From: Azospirillum sp. TSH64
GTDB lineage: Bacteria; Pseudomonadota; Alphaproteobacteria; Azospirillales; Azospirillaceae
Direction: 5' to 3'
NCBI RefSeq assembly: GCF_003116035.1
Contig: NZ_LGQW01000015.1
Span: 3,765,946 to 3,829,945, forward strand
Length of the DNA: 64,000 bases
Shown: positions 24,948-32,836 of the stretch, piece by piece
How positions within the stretch are numbered: position 1 is the first letter of the stretch
How the letters are laid out: each line of letters starts with the position of its first letter
Position numbers and translations under genes: made by a program
Notes under the pieces: model-generated
The model's input: only the letters and a program-made list of their open reading frames with translations
Told to the model about the DNA's origin: nothing
Databases searched by the model: none

Positions 24948-25799
24948 TCAGGACTTGCCCTTCCACGGCACCAGCCACGCTTCCAGCAGGCGCATTCCGT
25001 AGGAAAAGGCGAAGGCGAAGGCGGCGATGATGCCGATGCCGACGAAGACCACGTCGGTGGCAAGGAAATGCGAGGCGGACATGATCATGAAGCCGATGCC
25101 GCGGGTGGCGGCGATCAGCTCCGCCGCGACCAGCGTGCTCCAGCCGACGCCGATGCCGATGCGCAGGCCGGTCAGGATTTCCGGCAGGGCGCTGGGCAGC
25201 ACGATGGTGCGGAACAGCTGCCAGCGGCTGGCGCCCAGCGACAGCGCGGCGTTCACCCGCTCGATGGGCAGCGCCCGTACCCCGGCCTGCGCCGACAGGC
25301 AGACCGGCGCGAACATTGCCAGCGTCAGCAGGACGATCTTCGATACCTCGCCGATGCCGAGCCAGATGATCATCAGCGGCAGATAGGCCAGCGGCGGCAA
25401 CGGCCAGTAGAACTCGATGGGCGTGTCGAAAACCCCCTTGGCCCAGCGGTTCAGCCCCATCGCCAGCCCAAGCGGAATGCCGAGCGAGGCGGCGATGACG
25501 GCGGCGGAGAAGATGCGGAACAGGCTGGCCGACACATGCTCCCACAGGGTGGCGCCGGCATAGCCGTCCTCGACGACCGCCAGGAACTGGGTCGCCACCT
25601 CCTGCGGGGTTGGCAGGAACAGCGGCGGCACCAGCCGGTAATGGGTCGCCAGGAACCACGCCGCCAGCAGCAGGAGCGCGGTGGCGAAGCTGATCGGGCC
25701 GGTGCGCGCCCCGTCCAGCCCGAAGGGATGGAGCCGGACGATCTTCGGCCGGTCAGCCGGATCGGAGGCGCGGCTTCCGGCGCGGGCGAGGTCGGTCAT
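24948..25799 (-). CDS. tauC: Taurine ABC transporter permease TauC
   Basis: The 283-residue membrane protein has about six helices (TGPISFATALLLLAAWFLAT is the first) and the conserved EAA loop region around LSLGASRWQLFRTIVLPSAL. Motifs such as GLRIGIGVGWSTLVAAELIAAT are typical of TauC/SsuC. Its start overlaps the tauB stop by 4 bases. Gene order tauA-tauB-tauC-tauD matches the well-known operon. Confidence 0.93.
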   Translation of the reverse strand: MTDLARAGSRASDPADRPKIVRLHPFGLDGARTGPISFATALLLLAAWFLATHYRLVPPLFLPTPQEVATQFLAVVEDGYAGATLWEHVSASLFRIFSAAVIAASLGIPLGLAMGLNRWAKGVFDTPIEFYWPLPPLAYLPLMIIWLGIGEVSKIVLLTLAMFAPVCLSAQAGVRALPIERVNAALSLGASRWQLFRTIVLPSALPEILTGLRIGIGVGWSTLVAAELIAATRGIGFMIMSASHFLATDVVFVGIGIIAAFAFAFSYGMRLLEAWLVPWKGKS

Positions 25800-26599
25800 T
25801 GCAGCACCGCCCGGCGGGAGTCCGCCTCGGCATGCGGGCGATGCACCAGGGACCGGATTTCGTCATAGAGATCGGCGAACTCCGGTGCCGACAGGATGGC
25901 GCGCACGTCGCGCTCGGCGGCGAAGCGGCGGACGAAATCCAGGTCGAAACGGGCGACGATCCGGCCCGGCCGTGGCGACATCACCACCACGGTGGTGCCG
26001 AGGAACAGCGCCTCCTCGATGGAATGGGTGATGAAGAAGATGCGCTTGCCGGTGCGTGCCCAGACGTCGATCAGCAGTTCCTGCATCTGCTCGCGGGTCA
26101 GGCTGTCGAGCGCGCCGAACGGCTCGTCCATCAGCAGGATCTTCGGGTCGGTCGCCAGCGCGCGGGCGATGCCGACGCGCTGGCGCATTCCGCCCGACAG
26201 CTCGTGCGGGAAAGCATCGGCGAAGCCTTCCAGCCCGACCAGCCCCAGCAGTTCCTCCGCCCGCTCGCGCCGCTCCCGGGCGGGAACCCCGGCGAAGCGC
26301 AGGCCGAGCGCCACATTGTCGGCGACGCTGCTCCAGGGCAGCAGGGTGTCCTTCTGGAACACCACGCCGCGGTCGGCGCCGGGGTTGGCGACCGGCTGGC
26401 CGTCCAGCGTGATCGACCCCTCCGACAGGGGCAGGAAGCCGGCGATGGCGTTCAACAGCGTCGATTTCCCGCAGCCCGATGCCCCCAGCGCCACGACGAT
26501 GCTGTTGGCGTCGATGTCGAGCGACGCGCGGTCCAGCGCATGGACCACCCGCCCGTCACGGGCGGAAAAGAAGACGCTGGCGTTGCGGACCTGGAGCAT
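25796..26599 (-). CDS. tauB: Taurine ABC transporter ATPase TauB
   Basis: The 267-residue ATPase has Walker A ALGASGCGKSTLLNAIAG, signature LSGGMRQRVGIARALATDP, Walker B ILLMDEPFGALDSLTREQMQ, and the switch His in ITHSIEEALFLG. It is 25 bases downstream of tauA, with which it is surely co-transcribed. Its closest relatives in the window are the ATPases at 14513, 31376 and 40139. Confidence 0.93.
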   Translation of the reverse strand: MLQVRNASVFFSARDGRVVHALDRASLDIDANSIVVALGASGCGKSTLLNAIAGFLPLSEGSITLDGQPVANPGADRGVVFQKDTLLPWSSVADNVALGLRFAGVPARERRERAEELLGLVGLEGFADAFPHELSGGMRQRVGIARALATDPKILLMDEPFGALDSLTREQMQELLIDVWARTGKRIFFITHSIEEALFLGTTVVVMSPRPGRIVARFDLDFVRRFAAERDVRAILSAPEFADLYDEIRSLVHRPHAEADSRRAVLQ

Positions 26600-26624
26600 G
26601 GACGCTCTCCCGTCGGCGATAAGA

Positions 26625-27641
26625 TTAGCGGACGTCCTTGACGTAGTCGGCGGTGACGAAGCCGCCGTAGCTGGGCAGCACGGTGGTGATCTTCTTCTGC
26701 TCCTTCAGGAACTCCGCCGTGTCCTTCAGGATCTTCGCGGCACCGCTTCCCTCGCCGCCGGCCAGCCAGGCGGTGGAGGCCTGCACCTCCGCCGGGACCA
26801 GCGACAGGTTGGTCAGCGCCGACGCCTGATCGGAGGGCGTGCCGCCCAGCAGCTTCGCCAGCGTCTTCGCATTCTCAGATTCCGGTCCCCACGCCGCCTT
26901 GTCGTTGCGGAAGGAGGCGCTGTAGCGCTCGATGGTGCCGGCGAAGCTCTTGAGGAAGGCGGGATTGTCCTTGGCGAAGGCCGCGGTCGCCACCCAGGCG
27001 CTGAAGGTCGGGGCGCCGCGGTCGGCCACCTCGCGCGAGGTCAGCAACACCTTGCCGGTCTTCTTCAGTTCGGTCAGGGCGGGATCCCAGACGAAGGCGC
27101 CGTCCAGGTCGCCGCGGTTCCAGGCGGCGACGATGTCCGGCTGCGGAATGGCGAAGACCTGGGCGTCGCGCTCCGTCAGCTTCTCCTGCTTCAGCACGGC
27201 GAGCAGCTGGTAATGGTCGGTGGAGACCGGAGCCGCCGCCAGCTTCTTGCCCTTCAGGTCCGACGGCTTCTCGATGCCGGAGCCGTTGCGCACCACCAGC
27301 GCCTCGTCGGTGCCGGAGATGGTGGCGAGGTGGAAGGCCTTCACGTCCAGCCCGCGGCTGACCGCGGCGGCGAAGGGGCTGGAGCCGACATAGCCGACCT
27401 GCACGTCGCCCGAGGCAATGGCGGCGAAGATCTCGGCACCCGAGTTGAATTTGCGGAAGTCGATCTCGGCGCCGGTCGCCTTGGCGAAGTCGCCGTTGGC
27501 GATGGCGACCGAGGAGGGCAGCGCGTCGGTCTGATAGCCGACCACGACCTTGCCGGACGCGGCTTCGGCGATGGTGGAGGCGGCAAAGGGGGCGACCGCC
27601 GCCAGCGCGGCAGAGAGGAGAATATGCAGATTGGTCTTCAT
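26625..27641 (-). CDS. tauA: Taurine-binding periplasmic protein TauA
   Basis: The 338-residue protein has a signal peptide (residues 1-27, MKTNLHILLSAALAAVAPFA, cleavage near AEA) followed by KVVVGYQTDALPSSVAIANG and FNSGAEIFAAIASGDVQVGYV, features of TauA. ATG 27641 has a GGGGGA site; a GTG 18 bases upstream is less likely. It is the first gene of tauABCD. The TauD-type dioxygenase at the end of the operon supports taurine or a close analogue as ligand. Confidence 0.9.
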   Translation of the reverse strand: MKTNLHILLSAALAAVAPFAASTIAEAASGKVVVGYQTDALPSSVAIANGDFAKATGAEIDFRKFNSGAEIFAAIASGDVQVGYVGSSPFAAAVSRGLDVKAFHLATISGTDEALVVRNGSGIEKPSDLKGKKLAAAPVSTDHYQLLAVLKQEKLTERDAQVFAIPQPDIVAAWNRGDLDGAFVWDPALTELKKTGKVLLTSREVADRGAPTFSAWVATAAFAKDNPAFLKSFAGTIERYSASFRNDKAAWGPESENAKTLAKLLGGTPSDQASALTNLSLVPAEVQASTAWLAGGEGSGAAKILKDTAEFLKEQKKITTVLPSYGGFVTADYVKDVR

Positions 27642-28044
27642 CGTCGTTTCCCCCGTCACGGTGTGGATGCCGGCCTGCGAGGACCGGGAATCCGAATGTG
27701 CGTGAACTCTAAAGCGACGCCCGCGCTGTTGTCATCATAAAATCTACATTCCTACAGGGAAATAGATTATAAACCCGATTCCTTGCTGTTAAATTCCGCG
27801 GGCATTGCCGTCCGGATGGCGCCGGGCGCAAGGTTTTCCCGCCATCGGCTCGCCAAGGGCGGTACCGATTCCGCTGAAAAATTTCAGCCGATACGAAGCA
27901 GACGCTTGACCTCAACGTTTTTTCCCATTGTCCTATAGACAATAAGATATTTAAACAGACTCAATCTGTTGAATTTTGCAGCCGGTGGCAAGCGCCACGC
28001 CAAAACCACCTGACCCCAAACCACCTGACCTAAGGAGTTCAGCC
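27642..28044. promoter_or_regulatory. 403-bp divergent control region between tauABCD and the 28-38 kb cluster
   Basis: No gene is supported here. The A+T-rich centre carries a 28-bp imperfect palindrome (27741-27768, arms AATCTA and TAGATT, 10 of 14 pairs), a 6+6 inverted repeat ATTGTC/GACAAT (27927-27943), and two tandem 15-base copies of AAACCACCTGACC (28003-28030) just before the RBS of the small gene. A LysR-type or other sulfur regulator probably binds here; no good sigma-70 hexamer pair was found. Confidence 0.55.
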
Positions 28045-28254
28045 ATGCAGGGTTTGAGTGATTTCGACCGGATGGTGATGGCGTCGCTCTGCCCCTCGGG
28101 CACGCTGGTGCTGCCGCTTCTCCCGCCCGACGGTCACGCGGCGAACATGACAGACGGCTCTGGCGACGATGAGCGTCCGGACCGCGGCCTGCTTCCCCTC
28201 GGCCTCGGCATCGTCTCGGCCATTCTCCTGGCAGCGCTGGCAGCGCTGGCCTGA
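28045..28254 (+). CDS. Small single-span membrane protein, 69 residues, function unknown
   Basis: The gene begins at ATG 28045 with a perfect TAAGGAG site 8 bases upstream. The 69-residue product starts MQGLSDFDRMVMASLCPSG, has an acidic middle (DGSGDDERPDRG) and ends in one hydrophobic helix, LLPLGLGIVSAILLAALAAL. It is the first gene of the 28-38 kb run and lies 43 bases before the CoA-ligase-like gene. I do not recognise a family. It could be a membrane-anchored accessory peptide of a transporter, or a leader-like small protein. The strong RBS and the position are the support for it being real. Confidence 0.6.
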   Translation: MQGLSDFDRMVMASLCPSGTLVLPLLPPDGHAANMTDGSGDDERPDRGLLPLGLGIVSAILLAALAALA

Positions 28255-28297
28255 TCAGGCCGGCAGCGGCCGCCAAACTCTCGAAGGATAAGAAAAA

Positions 28298-29632
28298 GTG
28301 GCGGTTCAGGACCATGACGCATACTGGCAGCCCGGTCTGGAAACCCAGAGCCGTGCCGACTGGCGGCAATTGCAGCTCGACCTGCTGAAGGACCATTTGC
28401 GGCACGCCTACGAAGGCTCGCCCTACTACCGCGCCACCTTCGACGCGCAGGGGGTGTCGCCGGGAGACCTGCGCACGCTGGACGATCTGCGGCGGTTTCC
28501 CTTCCTGGACAAGGCGACCATCCGCGACCGTCAGGTCGCGGTGCCGCCCTTCGGCGATCTGGTCGCCGTGCCGGAACGGGAGATCGTCTACATCTCCGCC
28601 TCCAGCGGATCGACCGGGGTGCCGACCGCCTCGCCTTTTACCGCCAAGGACTTCGAAGAGTGGATCGACTATGAGGCGCGGCAGTTCTGGTCGAGCGGCC
28701 TGCGGCCGACCGACCGCTATGCCCATGCGCTGAACTTCTCGCTGTTCGTCGGCGGTCCCTGCGTGCTGGGGGCGCAGAAGCTGGGCGCGCTCAGCATCCA
28801 TGCCGGAACCCTGCCGTCGGAACGGCTGCTGGCGGTGCTGAACCAGTTTAGAGCGACGGCGCTGTGGACGACACCGTCCTACGCCTGGCATCTCGGCGAG
28901 ACCGCCCAGCGCGAGGGCATCGACCCGGCCCGCGACCTCGCCGTCCGCCGGCTGTTCGTGGCGGGCGAGCCCGGCGGCTCGATCCCGGAGACACGCGAGC
29001 GGATCGAGGCGCTGTGGGGGGCGGAGGTCTACGATTATTACGGCCTGTCCGACATCTTCGGCTCCTGCGCCGGCATGTGCGTGGAGAAGGACGGGCTGCA
29101 CTGGGCCGAGGACCATATCCTGGTCGAGGTGCTGAACCCCGAAACCCTCGAACCGGTGGCGGAGGGCGAGCGCGGCGAGCTGGTGCTGACCACCCTGCGC
29201 AAGCGCGCCCGCCCGATCATCCGCTTCCGCACCGGCGACATCGTGTCGGTGACGACGGAGCCCTGCCGCTGCGGCCGCACCTCGCTGCGGCTGAATGGCG
29301 TGCATGGCCGGCTCGACGACATGCTGATCGTCAAGGGCGTCAACCTGTTCCCCGGCGACGTGGAGGCGGTGGTGCGCCAGGATCCGGCCCTGACCGGCGA
29401 ATACCGGCTGGTGCTCGACCGGGTCGAGCGGCTGGACCGCCTGACGGTCGAGGCGGAACACACCCACGGCTTCAACGGCGATCCGGAAGAGCTTCGGGGC
29501 CGGCTGCGCCGCCAGCTGAAGGCTGCCACCGGCGTCGGGGCGGAGGTCGCCCTGCTCGCCCCCGGCACGCTGCCCCGCGCCGTCCACAAGGCCAAGCGGA
29601 TCGACGACCGCCGCCAGCATGTCTGGTCGTGA
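28298..29632 (+). CDS. Phenylacetate-CoA-ligase-like acyl-CoA synthetase (AMP-forming)
   Basis: The 444-residue enzyme has the AMP-binding P-loop VYISASSGSTGVPTASPF, YDYYGLSDIFGS, RPIIRFRTGDIVSV, and a C-terminal domain with GRLDDMLIVKGVNLFPGDVE, as in PaaK-type ligases that activate a carboxylic acid to its CoA thioester. The start is GTG 28298 with GAAGGA 9 bases upstream. There is no other phenylacetate gene in the window. The next genes (nitroreductase, ABC transporter, thiol dioxygenase, rhodanese) suggest that it activates a sulfur-containing acid, possibly 3-sulfinopropionate; this is inference from context. Confidence 0.83.
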   Translation: MAVQDHDAYWQPGLETQSRADWRQLQLDLLKDHLRHAYEGSPYYRATFDAQGVSPGDLRTLDDLRRFPFLDKATIRDRQVAVPPFGDLVAVPEREIVYISASSGSTGVPTASPFTAKDFEEWIDYEARQFWSSGLRPTDRYAHALNFSLFVGGPCVLGAQKLGALSIHAGTLPSERLLAVLNQFRATALWTTPSYAWHLGETAQREGIDPARDLAVRRLFVAGEPGGSIPETRERIEALWGAEVYDYYGLSDIFGSCAGMCVEKDGLHWAEDHILVEVLNPETLEPVAEGERGELVLTTLRKRARPIIRFRTGDIVSVTTEPCRCGRTSLRLNGVHGRLDDMLIVKGVNLFPGDVEAVVRQDPALTGEYRLVLDRVERLDRLTVEAEHTHGFNGDPEELRGRLRRQLKAATGVGAEVALLAPGTLPRAVHKAKRIDDRRQHVWS

Positions 29633-29659
29633 CCCAATCCCCTGACGGAGCCCGCTCCC

Positions 29660-30280
29660 ATGCCGGACACCACCCTTCCCGTCACCGAACAGCTGCCCGA
29701 CGACATCTCCCAGGCGGCGGCTGACCGCCTGTTCCTCACCGCCCGCACGCCGCAAAGCTGGTCCGACCGGCCGGTCCCGGTGGAGACGCTCCACCGCCTC
29801 TACGATCTGGTCCGGCTGGCGCCGACCGCCTTCAACGGCAGCCCGGCGCGCTTCGTCTTCCTGACCACGCCGGAGGCGAAGGAGCGCTTGCGGCCAGCCT
29901 TGAGCCGCGGCAATCAGTCCAAGCTGACGGCCGGCGCCATCGCCATCGTCGCCTATGACCGCCGCTTCTTCGAGCATCTGCCGCTGCTGAGTCCGCATTA
30001 CGACCCCTCGCCGATGTTCGTCGACGAGCCGTCGCTGGCCGAGACCACGGCCTTCCGCAACGGCAGCCTCCAGGCCGGCTACCTGATCCTGGCCGCCCGG
30101 CTGCTGGGTCTGGATGCCGGGCCGATGTCCGGCTTCGATGCCGAAGCGGTCGATGCGGAATTCTTCGCCGACGGCCGTCTCCGCACCAACCTGCTGGTGG
30201 CGCTGGGCCATGCCGACGGCCCGCCGTCGCGCCCGCGCGCCCCGCGGCTGGACGCGTCGAAGGCGGTGGTGATCCTCTGA
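29660..30280 (+). CDS. Nitroreductase-family oxidoreductase (malonic semialdehyde reductase RutE-like)
   Basis: The 206-residue FMN-dependent protein shows LFLTARTPQSWSDRPVP, LVRLAPTAFNGSPARFVFL, FRNGSLQAGYLILAARLLGL, and DAGPMSGFDAEAVDAEFF, all typical of the RutE/HadB branch. Members reduce malonic semialdehyde or related small carbonyls. It stands 27 bases after the CoA-ligase-like gene. In this setting it may reduce a C3 aldehyde or quench a reactive product; the exact substrate is unknown. Confidence 0.83.
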   Translation: MPDTTLPVTEQLPDDISQAAADRLFLTARTPQSWSDRPVPVETLHRLYDLVRLAPTAFNGSPARFVFLTTPEAKERLRPALSRGNQSKLTAGAIAIVAYDRRFFEHLPLLSPHYDPSPMFVDEPSLAETTAFRNGSLQAGYLILAARLLGLDAGPMSGFDAEAVDAEFFADGRLRTNLLVALGHADGPPSRPRAPRLDASKAVVIL

Positions 30281-30329
30281 GCCCAACGCCGTAGCGGCCG
30301 GCAAATCCCGGCCGAACGGGAGATCGATC

Positions 30330-31382
30330 ATGAGCGTGAACGACACGGCCGCCGCCCTGCCGGCGGCCAACGGCGGAGCTTTGCCAATAGGCGGCGGCCT
30401 GCCGTCCAACCTCCTCCTGCGCTTCTCCGCCGCCGCCCTGCTGTGGTTCGCCGCGTCCGGGGTGACGGCCCTGTGGCCCGACGCTGCCGATGCCCAGGAG
30501 TGGGAGCGGACCGGCGAGTTCGCCAGCCTGCTGGTGGTCGCCGCCGGGCTGCTGGTGCTGGCCGCCCTGCTGGCCGCGGCGATCCGCCCTGCACCGCGCA
30601 GCCGGCTGGAGGCCGCCATCGGCAGCCTGTCGGCGTCCGTTCCCTGGCTGATCGCCCTGGCGCTGGGCGTCACCGGCTGGGAAATCCTGACCGCCAAGCT
30701 CAATCTGCTTCCGCGCCCCTTCTTCGTGCCGCCGCAGGCGCTGCTGGAGGTCTATCTCGACGACTGGCCGCGGCTGCTCGACTGCTTCGCCGCTTCGCTG
30801 AGGCTGCTGGTCACCGGCTATGCCGTGGGTTCGATCCTTGGCGTGGTGACGGGGGTCGCCATCGGCTGGTCGCGCGCGGTCGGCTATTGGGTGCACCCGG
30901 TTCTGCGGCTGATCGGCCCGCTGCCGGCCACCGCGTGGCTGCCCATCGCTTTCTTCGCCTTTCCCACCAGTTGGAGCGCCAGCGTCTTCCTGATCGCGCT
31001 GGCCAGCGGCGTGCCGGTGACCGTCCTCACTTGGTCCGGCGTGGCCGGGGTCAACAGCGCCTATTACGACATCGCCCGCACGCTGGGCGCCTCCCCGCGC
31101 TTCCTGGTGCTGAAGGTCGCCGTTCCGGCGGCGATGCCGCATGTCTTCGTCGGGCTGTTCATGGGGCTGGGCGCCTCCTTCGCCGTCCTGGTGGTGGCGG
31201 AGATGCTGGGCGTGAAGTCCGGGGTCGGCTGGTACCTGCAATGGGCCCAGGGCTGGGCCGCCTACGGCAACATGTATGCGGCCCTGCTGGTGATGGCGCT
31301 GCTCTGCTCCGGTCTGGTGACGCTGCTGTTCCGCGTCCGCGACCGCCTGCTCGCCTGGCAGAAGGGAATGCTCAAATGGTAG
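30330..31382 (+). CDS. ABC transporter permease (SsuC/TauC family) with extra N-terminal region
   Basis: The 350-residue protein is about 60-80 residues longer than SsuC. Its N-terminal extension holds extra hydrophobic stretches (LRFSAAALLWFAASGV and FASLLVVAAGLLVLAALLAA). The core permease follows with the EAA-type loop in DIARTLGASPRFLVLKVAVP. Its last four codons overlap the start of the ATPase gene. It exports nothing recognisable by itself and is taken to be an importer with the ATPase at 31376 and probably the binding protein at 34489. Confidence 0.88.
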   Translation: MSVNDTAAALPAANGGALPIGGGLPSNLLLRFSAAALLWFAASGVTALWPDAADAQEWERTGEFASLLVVAAGLLVLAALLAAAIRPAPRSRLEAAIGSLSASVPWLIALALGVTGWEILTAKLNLLPRPFFVPPQALLEVYLDDWPRLLDCFAASLRLLVTGYAVGSILGVVTGVAIGWSRAVGYWVHPVLRLIGPLPATAWLPIAFFAFPTSWSASVFLIALASGVPVTVLTWSGVAGVNSAYYDIARTLGASPRFLVLKVAVPAAMPHVFVGLFMGLGASFAVLVVAEMLGVKSGVGWYLQWAQGWAAYGNMYAALLVMALLCSGLVTLLFRVRDRLLAWQKGMLKW

Positions 31383-32170
31383 CGCTCGAAAACACCGACA
31401 CTGCCGGCATGACCACTGGCATGACCATCGACGTGCAGGCGGTCAGCCACAGCTTCGAACTGCATGGCGCACCGCTGCCGGTGCTGGACGGGGTGGAACT
31501 GCGGGTGGAGCCGGGCGAGCTGGTCGCCCTGCTGGGACCAAGCGGCTGCGGCAAGTCCACCCTGCTGCGCCTCGTCGCCGGACTGGAACCGCCCAGCCGC
31601 GGCGGCATCCTGGCCGACGGCCGCCCCATCGACGGTCCCGACCCGTCGCGCGTCGTCGTCTTCCAGGACCCGACGCTCTATCCCTGGCGCACCGTGCGCG
31701 ACAATGTCGCCCTGGGGTTGGAGGCGCGCGGCCTGCTGCGCTCGCAAGGCCACCGGATCGACAAGGCGCTGGCGCTGGTCGGGCTGACCGGTTTCGAGAA
31801 GGCCTATCCGCACCAGCTGTCCGGCGGCATGGCACAACGCGCGGCGCTGGCCCGCGCCCTGGTCAACGACCCGCGTCTGCTGATCCTCGACGAACCGCTG
31901 GGCAAGCTGGACAGCCTGACCCGGCTGGCGATGCAGAGCGAGCTGGTCGATCTGTGGCGCAGTTCGGGCTTCACCGGCCTGCTGGTCACCCACGACATCG
32001 AGGAGGCGCTGTTCATGGCGACCCGCGTGATCGTGTTCAGCGGCCGCCCGGCCCGCATCAAGGCCGACCTGTCCATCGACCGCCCCTATCCCCGCCACCG
32101 CGGCGATCCGGTCCTGACTGAGCTTCGTCACCGCATTCTCGAACTGCTCGGCCTTGCCGAGACCTGGTGA
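31376..32170 (+). CDS. ABC transporter ATP-binding protein (SsuB/TauB family)
   Basis: The 264-residue ATPase has Walker A LLGPSGCGKSTLLRLVAG, signature LSGGMAQRAALARALVNDP, and Walker B LLILDEPLGKLDSLTRLAMQ. It starts at ATG 31376, inside the permease gene's end (7-base overlap) with GAAGGGA upstream. The linked thiol dioxygenase follows 12 bases after its stop. Confidence 0.92.
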   Translation: MVALENTDTAGMTTGMTIDVQAVSHSFELHGAPLPVLDGVELRVEPGELVALLGPSGCGKSTLLRLVAGLEPPSRGGILADGRPIDGPDPSRVVVFQDPTLYPWRTVRDNVALGLEARGLLRSQGHRIDKALALVGLTGFEKAYPHQLSGGMAQRAALARALVNDPRLLILDEPLGKLDSLTRLAMQSELVDLWRSSGFTGLLVTHDIEEALFMATRVIVFSGRPARIKADLSIDRPYPRHRGDPVLTELRHRILELLGLAETW

Positions 32171-32182
32171 GGACACCCGACC

Positions 32183-32821
32183 ATGCCCGACAGCTTCCCA
32201 CCCGCTACCGCCACCCTGAACTTGGAACGTCTGCGCGGCTTCATCGCCGACTTCACCCGGCTGGTGGAGCGGCACGGCGACGACGAGCCCGCGGTGCTCG
32301 ATGCCGGCCGCGCCCTGCTGGCCGGGCTGATCGCCGTCGACGATTGGCTGCCCGACGCTTATGCCCAGCCCGACCCGGTGCAGTATCGCCAGTATCTGCT
32401 GCATTGCGACCCGTACGAGCGCTTCTCCGTCGTCAGCTTCGTCTGGGGACCGGGGCAGCGGACGCCGATCCACGACCACACTGTCTGGGGCCTCGTCGGC
32501 ATCCTGCGCGGGGCGGAACGCTCGCAACGCTATGACCTCCAGCCGCAGGGCGGCCCGCCGGTCGCCCATCCGCCCGAAATCCTGAAGGCCGGGTCGGTCG
32601 AGGCGGTGTCGCCCCGCATCGGCGATGTCCATGCGATCTCCAACGCGCTGGCTGACCGGCCGTCCATCAGCATCCACATCTATGGCGGCAACATCGGCGC
32701 CGTCCGGCGGTCGGTGTTCGACCCGCTGACCGGCCAGCGCAAGCCCTTCATCTCCGGCTACGCCAACAGCGCCCTGCCCAACCTGTGGGACCGCTCGCAG
32801 CCCGTCCCCCACGCCGCCTGA
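32183..32821 (+). CDS. Cupin thiol dioxygenase, 3-mercaptopropionate dioxygenase type
   Basis: The 212-residue cupin has the three-histidine iron site H97 and H99 (TPIHDHTVWGLVGIL) and H150 (GDVHAISNA). It also has a Ser163-His165-Tyr167 relay in SISIHIYGG and Arg at 175/176, the spacing expected for bacterial 3-mercaptopropionate dioxygenase rather than mammalian-type cysteine dioxygenase. Such enzymes add O2 to a thiol to give the sulfinic acid (3-mercaptopropionate to 3-sulfinopropionate, or cysteine to cysteine sulfinate). In Pseudomonas a homologous gene also neighbours a multi-domain rhodanese. The numbering is mine from the translation; substrate preference is inferred. Confidence 0.88.
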   Translation: MPDSFPPATATLNLERLRGFIADFTRLVERHGDDEPAVLDAGRALLAGLIAVDDWLPDAYAQPDPVQYRQYLLHCDPYERFSVVSFVWGPGQRTPIHDHTVWGLVGILRGAERSQRYDLQPQGGPPVAHPPEILKAGSVEAVSPRIGDVHAISNALADRPSISIHIYGGNIGAVRRSVFDPLTGQRKPFISGYANSALPNLWDRSQPVPHAA

Positions 32822-32836
32822 GGATCCGTCACCGCC

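Noticed and set aside
27906..27939. Possible sigma-70 promoter TTGACC...TATAGA before the 28 kb cluster
   Set aside because: Spacer is 22 bases, too long for a standard promoter.
27884..30703. 939-residue minus-strand frame opposite the CoA ligase, nitroreductase and permease
   Set aside because: Spans three real plus-strand genes; no recognisable domain.
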